Shown one piece after another: positions 12,101 to 24,100 of a stretch of DNA of 64,000 nucleotides (within the stretch, counting starts at the first letter, position 1; each line of letters opens with the position of its first letter). Origin of the DNA: Eudorina sp. 2006-703-Eu-15 (Eukaryota > Chlorophyta > Chlorophyceae > Chlamydomonadales > Volvocaceae); NCBI GenBank assembly GCA_003117195.1, contig BDSI01000017.1, positions 310,001-374,000 on the forward strand. Reading direction: 5' to 3'. The notes under the pieces were generated by a model. That model was given only the letters and a program-made list of their open reading frames with translations. It did no database searches and was not told where the DNA came from. The position numbers and the translations under genes were made by a program.

Positions 12101-15100
12101 CAAGACAGCGTGCTGCGGAGAATCGCTTGGAGGCAGCCAAGCTTGCAGGCGTCGCCAGGGAAGCGGTCGCACGGAAGCTGCTCGCGGAGAAGAAGGCTCT
12201 TTGCAACAAGGTAAACTCTATGCAGCGTTTCCTGTCACTGAGACGGTCGCACAGAGGAAATGCAGGTCTTGAGGGTGCTGTGACATAAGGTACTGTCTTT
12301 TAAGCAGTCGTGCGTGCTTTATGACATTCCACCGCAGGCGTTGTACCAATCTGCGGTGGAGCTGGCAGACTCGTTCGACCACGCCGCAAAGATCATCGCA
12401 CAAATTCAGCAGGTCAGGCATGTCGGCTTGAAGTCGGTGGCGGATGCTTTGGCGGAGCGCGTGCAGCAACTCGAAGCTGAGGCCGAGGCGCAGGCCAACG
12501 GCGCCAAGCCGTCGGCGGACGCCAACAAACTGTAAGTCTGGATGGGAAATAGAGCGCTATGATGCACGCGGCAGGCGATTTCTACAGCGCTTCCGCGGGT
12601 GTACGGCAGCAAGCCTCGCGTAAAATATTAACATCAAGACGGAAGGCGGTGATTCCTTCTACTGAGATGAGGCCCATGAGTGTCGGGGGTCTTGCAAGCA
12701 GCTAGGCAAGGACGTGTCATTGCATCAACATGCATAGAGCTCATCAACTGCCGTATGAAAGATCGTGGCTGTGAAGGTTCGCGCAGTATGCCCATACGGG
12801 GGCAGCATTGGGAAGCGCGAAGCTGGAAATTGTACTCTGTATGGCGCGTCATCTTGCACGCGTCGACGTGGAGGGCACAGTGCCAGGTTGAAAGAGGATA
12901 TCCTGAGCGGCTGTTTCAGCTGCGTTGCAAGGCTGTTCGGAGGGGCTGCTTGAGGGTAGCGGGGCTCGAAGGCAAGGCGCGGGTGCATGATTGCAGCCGC
13001 TCAAGCAGTCCACATTGTGCAAGTGTTCTTAATAGGGCAGCAACCCCCGGAGCTCAGCCGTCACGCAACCATCCGACAGAATGTCGGCGTAGTTTTCTGT
13101 CCCACGTATCCATCTGTGGGAACCTGTGGTGGGAGGTGCACAGGCCACGGAAACCCACAAGCCTCAGTACGTCGCACCCTTAACAGACGCCCCGGGTGAG
13201 CACCGAGACGTATTACTGCAGCTATTAATCTCATATGTCCATATTCGCAACCTACGTGGTGGAAATTCCCTTCTCCTTGTTGTTCGCAGGAAGAGCTCCC
13301 GGACGCTGAATTCTCAGCCCAGTCGCCAAAACGAGAAGGTGCTCCAGGTCATTGGACGCATGAGCGTCGAGGTCGAGGACGCTTTGAAGCAATGCCTCAA
13401 GGAGATTATGGACGACTCCTCTGATGTGCTTCGTGTCCATCGGCGTCGCATGGAGCAAATCACTGCGCTTGTTCGGCTTTACCAGGTGTCGTACGACTGC
13501 CACGACCATTTGGCAGAGGAGGTTGAGGCATCCCGTGCGGCGGTTGCTTCGGTCAAGCCGCAGCCACTGAGTGAGGCGGCCAGGCGCTCAGCGCAGGTAA
13601 CGGCAGCACAGGAGGCCATCCGAGACCTTGACCGTGCCTGTGAGCTTGCGTCAGAGCTTCGGGCGCTTGCGCTCAACGCATCCACGGTGCACGTTTCTTT
13701 GTTTGAACTTCGCACGGAGCCGAATACTGTCCGCTCTCAGCTGCTGGGGCAGAAGCCGTCAGCGCATGACCCTTATCGGGAGGAGCTCAACTCGTACAAG
13801 CAACGCTTAACAATCTTGGACATCGAGATTCCGCTGGCTCGTGACCAGATGAGCGCCGCACTCCAGGTCCTGGAGTACCGACAAGCGGCAGCACAGCTTG
13901 CAGAGGGTAGGCAACGTCACTGTCGAGTAGCTTGTCTTTATAATTGCAGTGCTGTCCTGGTTCCGGTGTAGTACTACAGTGTCTCAAGCTTAATCCGCAA
14001 GGATCTTTCGCATCGTATCCTCATGACCCAGCTTCAGCTTAACCCGTGTGACCGATGTGTTCTTATGTGATCCATTCTTCGCAGCTCAGCGAGATCTCCA
14101 GTACGCCGCTTCTGTTGCGTCCGAAGCTATCATTGGGCTGGAATCGACCGTAGCTGTTCACCGCGAGAACGTTTCAATGGTGCATCGTCACATGAACGCT
14201 GTCCTGCACGAGGCCCATGTTTTCACGGTGAGTCGGGCAACAACTGATGACCCGCGGGCTCCATTGCAAGCTTGATTTACACTCGTTGCCCTCCCGGACC
14301 CACATGCTGACAGTTATTTCTGTGTCGGTCGTAGGCGAATGGGAATATTTTACAGGCGGCCGCAGCTGAAGAAGCAGCCCAGAGCCTTGCTAAGGAGGCA
14401 CTTGCAGCTGAGTCCACCCTTCAAGGCTTCGCCCAGGATTTGCAGCTGAAACGCGATGAACGGACGCTAGCTGGGGCCGCCGCGGATGAGCTACAGCAAG
14501 TGGCTGATGGGAGCTTAGAGCTGGTTGGCCTGCTGCTTCGCATTGTACAGCTCCAGCAAGAGGCGCGCGTGGTTAGTCGTCGAATAAGCGATCTGGACGG
14601 CGAACAAGCCAGGTACGCGTGCGATGTACCTGCAATCTGGAAGCGCATCAGAGAAAGAACTTGCAATACGGCGGGTCTCTCTGACCGGCTGCAGTTACCA
14701 CTTATCGCGAGCCGCTGTAATTCATGGCATTCACGTACCATGTCGCGAACTCGCGATCAACTGATACCTGTGTCGTTGTACGCGTGTTGCTTGTGCCTCG
14801 TCTCTTTTGTTTTATGCAGGTTGGAGCAGGAAAGTCAAGCGCAGAAGTCGCTCGCTGAGCACGCCTCCAAACAGGCTGAACTGATCCAGCACGAATCTCT
14901 CCAATGCCGGACGGTGAGTGCCGATCATCCATGCTGGTGCCTCATCCTTGCGCTTCGTAATCCTCCTCATGCCACGTGTGCAAACCCAGTGTCGAATGTG
15001 AACACCTTCCCTGCGTACGTCGCAGGATCTCAAGTTCAGCGCTGCCGACGCGCACCTGAATGAATCACGTCAGTACCGCGCCAGCGCTCAGGAGCACATG

Positions 15101-18100
15101 AACGCTGCAGAAGCAGCCCAACAGGCCGCAGCTGCAACAGCAGTGCAGCACCAGAGCCTCTGTCAGCGCCGTAGACAACTGCTGCGTGAGGTGCATCTGC
15201 TGCACACTGCTGCGAACCACCTCCAGGGCGCCTTGTCCTGCATGCGCGATAAGCATCACCTGGTGCGCAAGCTGCGAGATGTGGAGTATCACCGTCAGCA
15301 CAGTCAGCAGCCGGCTGAATGCGAACGTAGTCCCTCGCCGGGCCGTGTCGCAGAGGCGGACGTTTTACAGACGCAGGTGCGTGCCTATGATTTTTACCGC
15401 ACCAGGGCTACAGGCAGGGTGGAAGGCCGGCCAATTGCAATCACAGACAAAATTCTCACACGCAACGCAGCAATGGCTGTGTCCCAGCCTTCGATTGCTA
15501 CCCAAGGGTAAATGTTGGCATGTCGTTCGAGCACGAAGTTGTGGTGGTGACGGTAATTGTACAAAATTATTGCCACACCAATTGCAATAGTTTTATCCAC
15601 GATGGTTACCGGCCAGAAGCGGCGGGTGAGGCTTGCTGAGCCAGGCGCCGCGGCCACCAAGCCACGGAATTGTGCTTATGCTCGTATCTCCCTTTGTTGG
15701 CTTTTCCCCCAGCAGACACTTACAGTTTTGTCCGTACCTGCTTTCAGGTTGAGGCCAGTATTGCAACCGTGAAACATCACCTGGCGTCTAAGACGTCGTA
15801 CGTCACGGCTGCGGACAATCTGCACCTAGCCGAAGCGAGCCAGGGCCGTGAGGGTTCGTGCGCCTCGCAAGCTGACGCCGCCATGCAGGATATTATGAAA
15901 GCCCGATTGGCGTCGGTGACATCAGGTGCTCGATCATCGGTGCCTTTGCTGACGGACGGGCGTGCCAGCAACCCAGGTGGTATGCAGGTGCTACCCTCCA
16001 GCTCGGCACTGGCCTTAATCAGGCATGGTCAGTCCGAGGTGAGTACGCTGCCCCTTTATCGAGTAAGAATAACCCTTGAAAGTATTACGGTAGACTTACA
16101 TGACACGTCCGTTATCATTCCGGGTGGATTACCTTAATTGTTGTTCTCCGTTGTTGTTGTACTTGACACAATTATAACACAAAACAAAACAGTATTAATT
16201 ATTAAAGTATACAAATAATTACCGTATATTGTTAACTATTATAGTATTATAGTATTATTTATTATGTTATCATATTATTATTTGTTTGTTATTAGCAACA
16301 TTATAAGCGTTATTATGTAATATTTTATATTGTTTTGTTTTAATATTATTATTATGCCTGCTGAGCGCCTAAGTCACTGCTGGGTTAATTCCCGCGGGCG
16401 CTTGCGTCCGGGTGTGACAATAATACACAGCACATGTGGGGCGTGGTCGTGGAGGCCATTCGGCTATGCTGGCTGCTGGGTTGCTGGCCAAAATGTAGTG
16501 CGGCTCCCGCTACGTATCTGTTGCAGGAGAGCGTGGGACCCTTGAGGGCTGGCGCCAACTGGCAGCTTCAGCAAGCAGAGCTTCGGTATCGCTGCCTGCG
16601 CGGCAGCCTGCCGGTGCTGAAGGCTATCGCAGCAGCAGCCGAGCGCGCCAGTGAGGCACGCTGCAAGCAGGTGGACTTGTCAGATCAGGCAGCGGTCCTG
16701 GTTTCCAACTTGGCGGCAAAAATCCTTGAGGCGGAGGCATGTGCAAACGAGGCTGCCAGCTTGGAGGCTGCTGTGCAGATGAACGCTGCCCTTTTGGATG
16801 AAGACGATGAGGAGAACCTGAAGGCCAAACTGATGCTGAATGCTCTTCTGCAGAGGGTAGGACCAATTCACGTACTGTTTTGCGGCATATTTTGCGTCTC
16901 GGAGGTTTCTTTGCATTACCTGCATCGCTGAAGTGCGTCAAATCTACAGTGGGTCACAACGTTGAAGCACTCCTTTGCATGCGTGTTGCTGTCGTGCAGG
17001 CTGAATCATTTCGTAATGAGGCGCTGCTTCTGCAAGGCCGCATCAAAGAGCTGGAAGAGCAGGAGCGCATCGCTGGCAACAGGGCGAATGACATGGAGGC
17101 ATCGCTCAGTCGCCTGCAGGCCGACCACAGCCATACGCTGGCCGCGCTGGACCTTGCGGAGCGCATCAGCCAGAACCGTGAACAGGAAACCGCGCTGCGT
17201 GCCCAGGCGCAGGCCCTGGCCGCGGAAGTAACTCAGCTGGACCGGGAGGCCAGGAGCATGGAATCCAAGACGGCGCAGCTCCGGCAGCAGCTGACCAATG
17301 CGAGCCACACGGCGTGTTCCGAGGATGTGGCTAACCTGATGCTGGTCATGCAGCAGATCGACGGCAAGCTGGCTCTGCACCGGCAGACGTTACAGCAGCG
17401 AAAGGTGGAACTGGAGGCCAACCATCCAGACTGCGAGCGTCTGTCAACAGAGATTGTGCAAATGATGCAACGGACAGAGCATGTGCTCCACGCCGGTGAA
17501 ACTCAAGAGCAGGTGGGTTGTACTGGGGGTAGACTTAACCTTTTATCATAGTTGGTGTGCGGGCGAGAGCGCTTCATTAGGTGCTTCTTTGTGTTGCAGG
17601 TCCGGCAAACCACCACACGTGTGGGTGAGCTTCAGGCGGAGCTGGCTTCAGCTGAGTCCGCATCGGCTCAGTGCGAGCGCATGCTCAGCGAACTCCGCCA
17701 GCAGTACGAGCAGCTGGCATCATCTGCGCTGGGGTCGCTTGACATGTCGGAAGCGGAGACACCCGCGTCATTGATGAAGGCCAGGTAATCAATTGGTCCG
17801 CTTTACGCCTGACATTCAGACAACTTACGTTAACGTCCCATCACGGTCAATGACAGCGAGATCCATGTGTAATCACCTGAACCATGTTTGTCGCCCCCTT
17901 GCTTTGCGAACTCAGGCAAACCCAGCAGGTGGCATCAACTCAAGCTGCTATTGCCATCGCCGAGCAGATGCTGGAGACACATGTGCAACGTGTCGCAGTC
18001 CTCCAGGCTGCAGTCGCCGCCTGGGAGGCTGCCAAGCAGCGCCAGGAAGCTCTGCTCAGGCACCAGGAGCAGCTCATGCAGCAAGACGGCTGGCGTGCCA

Positions 18101-21100
18101 CACTGGAGCAACACCGTGCCAAGCTGCGCAAGGCTGCTGTTGCGCACGCAGAAAGGGCGAAAGAGTTGCGTGCAGGTGCCGACAGCGTCAGCAACGGCGC
18201 AGCCACGCTGCTCATCGCCGGCTCTGAGCGCTCGAGTCGTGCTAGTCAGGGAGGAGACATGGTCGGCTCTGTTCTTTCGCAGGCTGCTACGATCAGGTGA
18301 GTTCGGGAGGAACACTCCTGGTCGCGCATGGCAGGCACCGATGGTCCCTTTGGGGTTACCCGCTGTAACATTCATTCGCTCCTTTGCAAGATTCGGGCTG
18401 CAACGTTGGCTGTAACTCTTCATGGGGCTTGTTCAAGTGGGGTTTGCCTGCTTCCCTATGCCATGTTTGACACTTTTATCATACTGACCCGCAACATCAG
18501 GTCTGCTACCAAGGTCGCCGAGCAACACGCACGCGCGGAGGCAGAGGATGCACTAGCCGCCCGTGCCGCTTCCTTAGCTCACGATATCGACCGTGAGATT
18601 AAGTACATGGCAGTCGCGTCGGACTTGGTGCGACCCATGTACGAGCGTCTGTACGGGGTCGTGAACGCTTCCATGTCGGTCGCACGTTTGCAGCTTGTCT
18701 GTGTGGGAGTGTGTGCGGAGCAGGGCGTGGAGCTGAGCTCCATGCATGACGCTCTCTCTGCTGTCCGCGACCTGGCCGGCAAGATTCAAGGCCTTCTGGA
18801 CGCGGCCGATCGCAACGCGCGTGCGGGTCACTCCATGAAGGCAGCTGCAGCGCGAGGCGAAGCAACGGCTGTGCAGGATGCTCTTCAGCATGAGCTCAAG
18901 ACGGTGCGGATGTGCAGGCAGCGCCTTACAGGGCTGTCCACGAAGATGCAAGAAGCCGCGCAGGAACTAAGCCTGGTGAGATCAGAATCATGTGCACCGA
19001 CGGTGCCTCGAGGATGACTCCGCTTCGGCCTGAAAGTTCTTGCTTGTAACTGCAGGCCGACAAGCGCATGGCACAAGTTGTGAGGTCCGCGCCAGCCACA
19101 CAGAGCGTGGCGGAGTACATTCATCGTGCCTATGAGCTGCACTATGACTGTGGTGAGCGCCAGTGGAGCGGCCTCCAATTGTTGCGGCAGGCGGCAGATG
19201 CAGCTGAACGCACAGCTGCGGCCCGGCGTGAGCACGAGGCCTCCCAGGAGGCGGAGAAACAACTTGTCCAGGTGCGCTACCACTGCCTGTGTCAGCACCG
19301 TAGATATCGAGGGCGCCTGGTAGCGAAAACATACAGCGATTAGCAGTCTCAGTCACAAACGCTCGAATGCTGTCGTCCCATGCAGGCGGGCAAAACAGAT
19401 AGTGCAGCTGCTGTTGGCCGTATGACTGCGACGCTGAAGCGATCCATTACTGAGGCGGAGGCAGAGCGGCGGCTTCTGGACGCACAAGTTGTCCAAGAGA
19501 TTAATGCCTGCGGGTCGGGTGCAGCTGCCGCCAGGATGTACATGGATCTGGCGAGGATTACCATCAAGCTGCTGCGCCACATGGACGAGCTGCAGTCGCA
19601 CCAAGAAGAGCACGAGCAGCTGCATACCAGCCTGGAGGCAGCACGGCGGAGCCACCACTCCGCGCATACGCTGCTGGTACATCGCAGGGCCGAAATGCAA
19701 AGCTTAACTGGGCAGATTGAGGCGAATCGGCTGGAGAGTCAGCTCCTGCGCAAGGTGCGGATTGAAGAAAATCGTTTGGGGGGATGTTCGCCGTATGGTG
19801 CCGCACGAAGCGCGTATTGTCGTTGGTTATGCCCGATAGGATGAAAACTATCATGGGGATTGAGCTTGCAGGCATTCTGCTTCTATTCGCTCGTCGGCGC
19901 TTCCGTGGAAAAGGTTGAACGCTAACCAATTGCATAGCTGTCCGTGACTCTGCTCGTAGATGGGGAACGATGCGCAAGCCGTGGTTCGTCAGGATGCAGC
20001 CAACATGCTCACGGGCCAGCTGGCTGAGATCGCGGAGGACGTGATGAAGCTCGAGACGCGGTGTGAGTCCATGGAGCAGAGGCTGGCGCTCATGTCCAGT
20101 TTGTACGCCAAGGTAACGGCAGGGGGACTGGTTCACTTTTGATTGCTCGTGCACGGCCTTTTGATTTCACCATGGCATGCTTGCTGTACGGATCTCTTGA
20201 GTGAGCTCGAAGATGACGACTGGTTCCCGATTGCCTCGGATTGCCTTCTGTACGGCTATGCAGTCGGAGGCACGCATGGGCCTGTTCAATCACCTCGCCC
20301 GACTTAGCAGCGCCTCCATCGGCCACCTCCTGGACGCGCGAGATGCTCACGACAGCCATGCATCCCACACGCGCGAGGCGGCGGTTGCCGCAGTTGAGCT
20401 GAGCACGCAGGAAGCTGCTCTGTCAGAAGCAGAGGACAGGTGCGCCAATTTGCGGGCCTCATTAAGGGAATCGCAACTGAACACTAACGGTCAGTCGGCG
20501 TGAATGCTCGCTGTGTGACACCATCCACTGAATTGTTTTTGCGTGTTCCCCGTTGCAAGAATTCGGGAGCTACGGGAGTCCATGGCGCATCTTTCTGCCG
20601 ACCAGCAGTCGGCGGACAAGGACCAAACAGACGACTCGGACGGGGTCCCGGACAAGTTGCAGCGAGGGATCGGTCTTGCGCAGGCTGAGCTGATGCTGGC
20701 GCATCGGCGCCGAGCTGAAGCCGAACGGCAGATGCTGATAACACGCAGCCGGGTCGCGCAAGCTGAGCTGGCCGCACAGTCCTGCCAGCTGCGCATAACG
20801 AAGGTATGTACACCAGGTCAACCGTAATTCGCGAAATCCACGCTTCCGTATCGGGACGTGGTTTAAATGTGAACGAATGAACGTGACAGCGGAACCCGAA
20901 AAGGGATCAACGGTGTATATCAGGGCAAGCCCCAGCGGGTCCCACCGACAAGGCGGCAAGGTACCCCCACACCTCAACGCCGCGAATAAAAAACTTCAAA
21001 GGGCTACAACCCCACCCAGACAGCCACCTACGCAAGCAGAGGCGCACTGCGGGGCAATACTACCAAAGGGATAGGCATAGCAACGGGCGGGATCCCCAGA

Positions 21101-24100
21101 AGTGGATAAAGCCAAGCACGGGGGAGGTCGCCCACACAGGCACCCCATTACCCAGTATGTGTAGCCCGCAACGGATCAGTCTGTTAGCAGGGCCACCAGT
21201 ATATACCAGGGGATTACTATCTACGACACTCCAGAACCCATTTGAGTGCCTGCCGTCATGCAACCTGCTGAAGTCCCCTTGACATATCATGAATGCCAAA
21301 TATCTAGCGTCGTTTGCCAAACATTAACCGCAGGCACGGCAGCGGGCCGAGGACGCACAGAAGCTTGTCGACGACGTCCATACATTGCTGCAGGGATCCA
21401 CAGCTCTCACCATTAGTTTTGACTTCGCCACTTCCAGCGGTGGCGACGGAGGGGGCTCGACGGACGCTGGTTCGTCGAGTGAGGCGCAGTCTGCCGCGAC
21501 ATCTCACGCCGGCATCCTGCACGGTGACATGGCGGCAGCCCAATTGCATTCGGTCACCCTGCAGGCTCTCACCGAAGCCGCGTCGAAGTTCATTGATGCG
21601 CTCGACTGTGCCGCGGCAGCAGAGCAGAAGCGCAGCAAGATGTTGTCGGCCACGCAGGCAGCACAGGCCGCTCGTGAAGCAGCTGCGCGTCAGGAGGTCG
21701 CGGCAACGGAGCTGAGTACCGTGGCAGAAGGCATCAACGTGGCAAAGCACGTGCACGCGCTCAGAGGCAAAAGCATCCGCCGTCGGATGGGTGGACTGGG
21801 GATCGACGACGGAACACGCCGGCCGGACCCCTTTGGTCCGCAGGTCGGCAGGCAAGCCATGACCTCTGCCTCGCCGACAGGCGCGGCTTCTGCTGAGCAA
21901 GATGCAGCGGCGGTTGCGGCGCTGGAACTCGAGCGCCTGCAGCACGAGGCGGCCTACCTCGACGCGAAGGGCGCCCAAGAAAGCAAGCTTGTAAGGACTC
22001 GGCTGAAGCTGTTAGGCATACCTGTTGTGTTGAAGCTGTTAGGCATATCTGTTGTGTTATGTCTGCCGTTGAAGCCTCAGGAAGCCTGTCATGAACCACC
22101 GGGCCGTTGCATTGATTGAGTTCTCTCTTGCTGTGCGACGAATGCCCTTCTTGACATGTGCTTTGAGCATCGCCAGCGATTTGTGCAACTGCATTGCAAG
22201 AGAGCTGCACTGAAGCAAACGTGTTCGGGTGCTACTGCAGGCTGTCTGTCTCATACAGCAGCAGGGTGTGCTGCGGCTCGCAAGCGAGAGCCTCCTGAAC
22301 ATGGCGCGGTTTGGCCTCGCCGCAGAGCTAAAAGCGGGGTCGAACATGTCAGCTGATGAAGCGGCTTCGTTGCTGGATGCCTGCAAGCATCTTGCCGAAC
22401 AGCATGGCGCAACCCTGCTGCTGTTGCCAGCGCTGGACTGCTGCAAGCAGGCGGAGGATTGCCTCAGGGCCAGTGTCGACTGCGTCGAGAGCGCAAAGAG
22501 CTTGCGAAGCAAAGCGATCGACGACCGGCTGGCCGCACTACAGGATGGCAATGCGGCTGCCTTGGAAGCAACATCGGCTTTGCAGTCGGCAGTCACCAGC
22601 AGTCGGAGCCCACTGGAAGCTGGCTTTCGGTCGCAAACCTTTCCACCGCTGCGAGATCCAGCTGCGGATATGGAGGTCAAGGCCGCGGCGCGGCTTGCGG
22701 CGTGCAGGCAGGTCCTTGCAGAGGAGGAGCAGATGCTGACCGAAGTGCAGGAACTGGAGAAGAGGGCGACGTTGCTCCTCGAGGAGAGCGACTCACACAC
22801 GCGGGCTTTTGCAGCGCGTTGGGCCGAAGTTACTCGCCCTCTCTGTGCCGAGCATCGTCACGGCCGCACCAAGCAGGCGGGAGTGAAGGGCTCGCAGAAC
22901 GCAACTCGTGAGTCCACAAGACCACAGACTCAGTTGACGCCGGAAGTTGATTTTCCGGATGACCTGCAGTCGGTCGTGGATGCGCCGCTCGACTCTGGCA
23001 CAGCCCATCCTGCGCCCGGCTTAGAAAGCTCTGTGGGGGCGCTCAGCTTATCACTGCTGGAGGGTATGGGGGGAAGCGAAGGGCGTCATGGCAACCGGCA
23101 TAATGTGCCGTCATCTCCCCAACGCCCTTCGCCTCCATTTGGCATCCATTTTGAGGAGGATGACGTTCTTCCCCTGCGTGAAGCGCCTCCTAAGGAGCAA
23201 GTGTGCAGCACCAGATCTGCGGACATCGATGTGGATTTGGTGGCAATGGCAGCTGCAACTGTGGCGCGTGCAAAGGCCGCAGCCGCGGCTCTGGCAGTGA
23301 AGGCTGCTACAGCCCTGGACGATCGCCATTCTTCTTATGGGCAGCAAGCTGACAAGGCGTCTCGAGCGCCATGCAGCGACGCTTCTGAGTATGATTCGCG
23401 ACGCGGCGCGGTGATGCGACATGTGCAATCCGACCGGGCAGCTCAGCTGCTCGCACGAAACCTCTCTGCGGAAGCGGCCGGGCAGGGCCCCTTCAACTTA
23501 ATCGAGTGCGATCTCGGCAAGGCAGTTACAGCTGATGGCACAGTAACGTTTACAGCAACTGGACTGAAGCCGGTGGTGCAGCAGGGAGGAAAACAAGCTG
23601 CCACTCTGCACGCCGTGGCATTACGCAAGGATGTACAGTCGGGTGACAGGCGTCTGGAAGACACGCTCAAGCGTGCTGCGGCACGCCGACAGGTGCCGAT
23701 TGACAACACGTCGGACGCCTTGCAGCGGCCAGAGCGGGACACGCCATTGAAACGCTCGGTGGAGGCTGCTGCTGCCCGGGCAACCCTCGCACGACCTCTC
23801 CCTGACCCTGCTACGGCCGGCCCTACAGAGGAGCGCATGGCCCTGCCACGCATTCCGCTGCCCGACGAACTGGACTCAGAGACGGCGGGTGCCATTCAAA
23901 GCCTTTGGTCCAACGCTGCGCTTCACTACGAGCGCGCCCAGCACATGCACGAGTGCTCACTGCAGCAGACTGAGCGGCAATGGCAGCGGTGCCAGGCGCA
24001 GATCCAGATGTTGCGAGCTGAGGAGCTGAAGGCGCAGTCCGCGGGGCGCCTCTCAGAGGCAGACGCGGTGTCCACCGCCCTGGCTAAGTGGCAGCAGCGC

